Assembly: GCF_024227435.1 (NCBI RefSeq)
Contig: NZ_CP100445.1
Coordinates: forward strand, 2,229,369 to 2,293,368
Length of the DNA stretch: 64,000 bases
From: Natrinema caseinilyticum
GTDB taxonomy: Archaea; Halobacteriota; Halobacteria; Halobacteriales; Natrialbaceae
Direction of reading: 5' to 3'
Part shown: positions 62,105 to 64,000 of the stretch, in pieces
Layout of the letters: every line of letters begins with the position of its first letter
Numbering within the stretch: the stretch's first letter is position 1
Translations under genes and position numbers: made by a program
The notes under the pieces: generated by a model
What the model was told of the DNA's origin: nothing
Database searches by the model: none
The model's input: only the letters and a program-made list of their open reading frames with translations

Positions 62105-64000
62105 TCAGCGACGGCGGGCCAACAGCGCACCGAGAAGCACCGTCGCGACGGCGGCGAGGCCCACCGGAACGCCGAACCCGGGCATCCCGTCGAGTCTCGC
62201 GGCCGGTCCGGTGGCGACCCCGACGGTCGTGGTTTCACCGGCGACTGCGACCTCGTATCGACCGGTTTCCTCGAACCGAAGGGCCGCGTCGACCGTCGCC
62301 GTCTCTCCGGCCCGAAGCGCTACCGGTCGCCTGGCGACGATACCCTCCGCCGTCCTGAACTCGAGGACGGTAGCGGCCGGTCGCTCGCCGGCGGCCTCGA
62401 CCGTCGCGCTCACCGTCACGGGTTCGCCGGGATCCGTCCGCTCGGGTTCCGCCCGTAGATCGGCGACTGTCACGCTCGAGGGAGAGCGGACGACGGCGGT
62501 CAGTCGCCGGGAGCCGACGCGAACGTCGTACTCACCGGGTCTGGCCGGCGCCCACGTCAGACGGTGGGTCGTCCGCTCGCCGGCAGGGAGCGTCCCCCCG
62601 CGATGATCGACGACCCTGCCGTCGACCTGCAGCGTCGCGTCGTACGTGCCGTCGCGATCGCCGACGTTTTCGACCGCGACCGGGATCGAAACGGATTCGT
62701 CGGCCGGAACCGCGATCACGTCGGCGGCGTCGCTGTCGATGGCCTCGATATCCGATGTACGCCAGCGAGTCCACTCCCGACCCGCCACCTCGAGCGGCTC
62801 CGACCCGAACCCGTACTCGAAGACCGCGACCGGTTGCTCGAACGCCGCCCTGTGCTGTTTCCGGGTCCACATCTCCGGCGTCACCGCCGTCTGCGTGTAC
62901 CGTTCGGCGACCGCCCGAACGTCCGCCCCGCCGGCGTCCTCGAGCGCCCCGAGGAAGTCGGCCTCGGTTATCGGTCCGCCCTGCGCGTTCAGCGTCCGAA
63001 AGACGTCCTCGAGCGTCCGGTCACCGTCCGTCGCGAGTCGGAGTCTGCGGTCGATCTCGCCGTAGACGAGCTCTCCTTTCGTATAATCCGTCTTCCGATC
63101 CTGCCACGTCGAGCGATCCGCGAGGACACCGTCGGCGGACGGCGAGCGCTCCCCCCGCTCGAGCAGGCCGCTGAAATCGTCGAAATCGGTGCGCCCGCTC
63201 TCGAAGGCGAGCAGCCCGGCGTAGTAGTCGGCCTGGGCCTCGACGAGCCAGTCCGTTTCCGGCGCCGTGGCGGTCTCCGAACTGGAAAACCGCTGGCGAA
63301 CGTGGACGTACTCGTGGAGCCAGACCGGGTTGGGGTCGTCGAGCGTGGCGTCGTCGACGACCCAGGCGTCCGATCGACCGTACTGGATTCCCCGTTTCTG
63401 TCCCCAGTCGACGCCGTTTGGCACCGCGACCACGAACACCTCCTCGCTTCGAGCGCCGACCTCGAGGCGGCCCCGTGCCGTCGCGAGAGCCGCGAGGATC
63501 GCGTCCGGCGATTCCCGGAGGGTCGCGACCTCGGGAACGACCAGCCTGATGGACCCGCCGTCGACGACCCGCTCGTACTCCGTCACCTCGCCGAAGAAGG
63601 CGATATCACCGCCCGTCGCACCGGGTCCGTCGACCGTCACGGTCTCCTCGATTCCGACCGGCTCGGTTCGTTGCAGCGAAATCGCCACGCCCGGGACCGG
63701 GACGACGCCCCAGTCGCCGGTGTCGACGAACGTGTAGCCGTCGGTCGACGAGTCGGCACCCTGCTGCTCGGTCCCCCGCCGGTCGGCCGGCATCGTATAC
63801 CGCACCGTCGGCTCGTCTGTCTCGCCGGTCCACTCGAGGGTTCGCTCGCCCGTCCGCTCGAACCCCGCCGTCGATTCGACGGTCGCGCCCGACTCGAGCG
63901 TGATCTCGAGTTCTCTGACCGAATCCGGGACGCGAAACGTCATCTCCGTCTCGAAAACGTCTGGGTCCGCCGGCCGATGTCGAAGAACCGTCGTCCGGTG
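62105..64000 (-). CDS. Membrane-anchored HExxH metalloprotease-like protein (5' end outside the window)
   Basis: The frame is open to the window edge (632 codons), so the N-terminus is missing; a Met at 63943 lies inside it. About 200 residues after that Met is LHEYVHVRQRF (HExxH, zinc-binding) followed 20-30 residues later by DWLVEAQADYYAGLLAFESG, which supplies a third acidic ligand, the gluzincin pattern. Then come CARDB-like beta domains (about 400-570) and a C-terminal helix ending GLAAVATVLLGALLARRR, anchoring it to the membrane with the domain outside. A surface peptidase is likely; its substrate is unknown. Confidence 0.8.
   Translation of the reverse strand, partial: HRTTVLRHRPADPDVFETEMTFRVPDSVRELEITLESGATVESTAGFERTGERTLEWTGETDEPTVRYTMPADRRGTEQQGADSSTDGYTFVDTGDWGVVPVPGVAISLQRTEPVGIEETVTVDGPGATGGDIAFFGEVTEYERVVDGGSIRLVVPEVATLRESPDAILAALATARGRLEVGARSEEVFVVAVPNGVDWGQKRGIQYGRSDAWVVDDATLDDPNPVWLHEYVHVRQRFSSSETATAPETDWLVEAQADYYAGLLAFESGRTDFDDFSGLLERGERSPSADGVLADRSTWQDRKTDYTKGELVYGEIDRRLRLATDGDRTLEDVFRTLNAQGGPITEADFLGALEDAGGADVRAVAERYTQTAVTPEMWTRKQHRAAFEQPVAVFEYGFGSEPLEVAGREWTRWRTSDIEAIDSDAADVIAVPADESVSIPVAVENVGDRDGTYDATLQVDGRVVDHRGGTLPAGERTTHRLTWAPARPGEYDVRVGSRRLTAVVRSPSSVTVADLRAEPERTDPGEPVTVSATVEAAGERPAATVLEFRTAEGIVARRPVALRAGETATVDAALRFEETGRYEVAVAGETTTVGVATGPAARLDGMPGFGVPVGLAAVATVLLGALLARRR

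Overview
The window comes from a haloarchaeon (class Halobacteria). It has high GC, acidic proteins, and mostly leaderless genes with TATA-like boxes about 25-28 nt before the start. It also carries clade markers: a TATA-binding protein, eIF1A, an RFC small subunit, a bacterio-opsin-activator-type HTH protein, HalOD1, a halocyanin and Tat lipoproteins. No tRNA, rRNA, CRISPR array or intact insertion sequence was recognised.

Layout. 0.1-7 kb: signalling (a giant PAS/GAF/HTH_10 sensor-regulator, HalOD1, a receiver-like/PAS protein). 7-12.5 kb: S-adenosylhomocysteine metabolism (AhcY and an MTA/SAH deaminase), a SpoIIM-like membrane protein and secreted proteins. 12.6-21.4 kb: a copper-handling island (CopA, an Lrp/TRASH regulator, an HMA chaperone, a permease with two YHS/TRASH-like modules, a SHOCT protein, and a decayed CopB-type ATPase). 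21.6-32.4 kb: housekeeping genes (hisG, tbp, tRNA G10 methyltransferase, RFC small subunit, RNase Z, DUF460, eif1A). 32.4-36.4 kb: an accessory stretch with a frameshifted CoA-ligase-like gene, a structured RNA element before a zinc-ribbon gene, and a low-GC island with a Trp-rich orphan ORF. 36.4-54.3 kb: metabolism and envelope (class V aminotransferase, halocyanin, MFS, lipoproteins, metY-metX, serB, serA, VapBC, hisI, solute-binding protein). 54.5-64 kb: small conserved proteins, ferredoxin, a second copy of the RNA element before a second zinc-ribbon gene, peroxiredoxin, DUF1059, GlmM, a propeller-like protein, PRPP synthase, an H-NOX/V4R-type protein, and a membrane-anchored HExxH protein cut by the window edge.

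The most interesting signal is a pair of ~147-nt elements (34540-34686 on +, 56322-56468 on -). They share primary sequence and keep equivalent helices despite base changes and different loop lengths. Each sits 28 nt downstream of a TATA-like box and about 65-70 nt upstream of a small CxxC zinc-ribbon protein. They look like an undescribed haloarchaeal structured RNA or leader. A second signal is a shared palindrome, TTCGG-NN-CCGAA, upstream of the copper-regulator gene and copA, with a one-mismatch copy upstream of the permease.

Several genes are broken: copB (a 13-bp tandem duplication, other frameshifts and a mutated CPH motif), a CoA-ligase-like gene, a small membrane protein, a DUF7978-like membrane protein (in-frame amber, no start), a zinc-ribbon gene and a universal-stress-protein remnant. 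Family assignments rest on recalled motifs; no database search was run.
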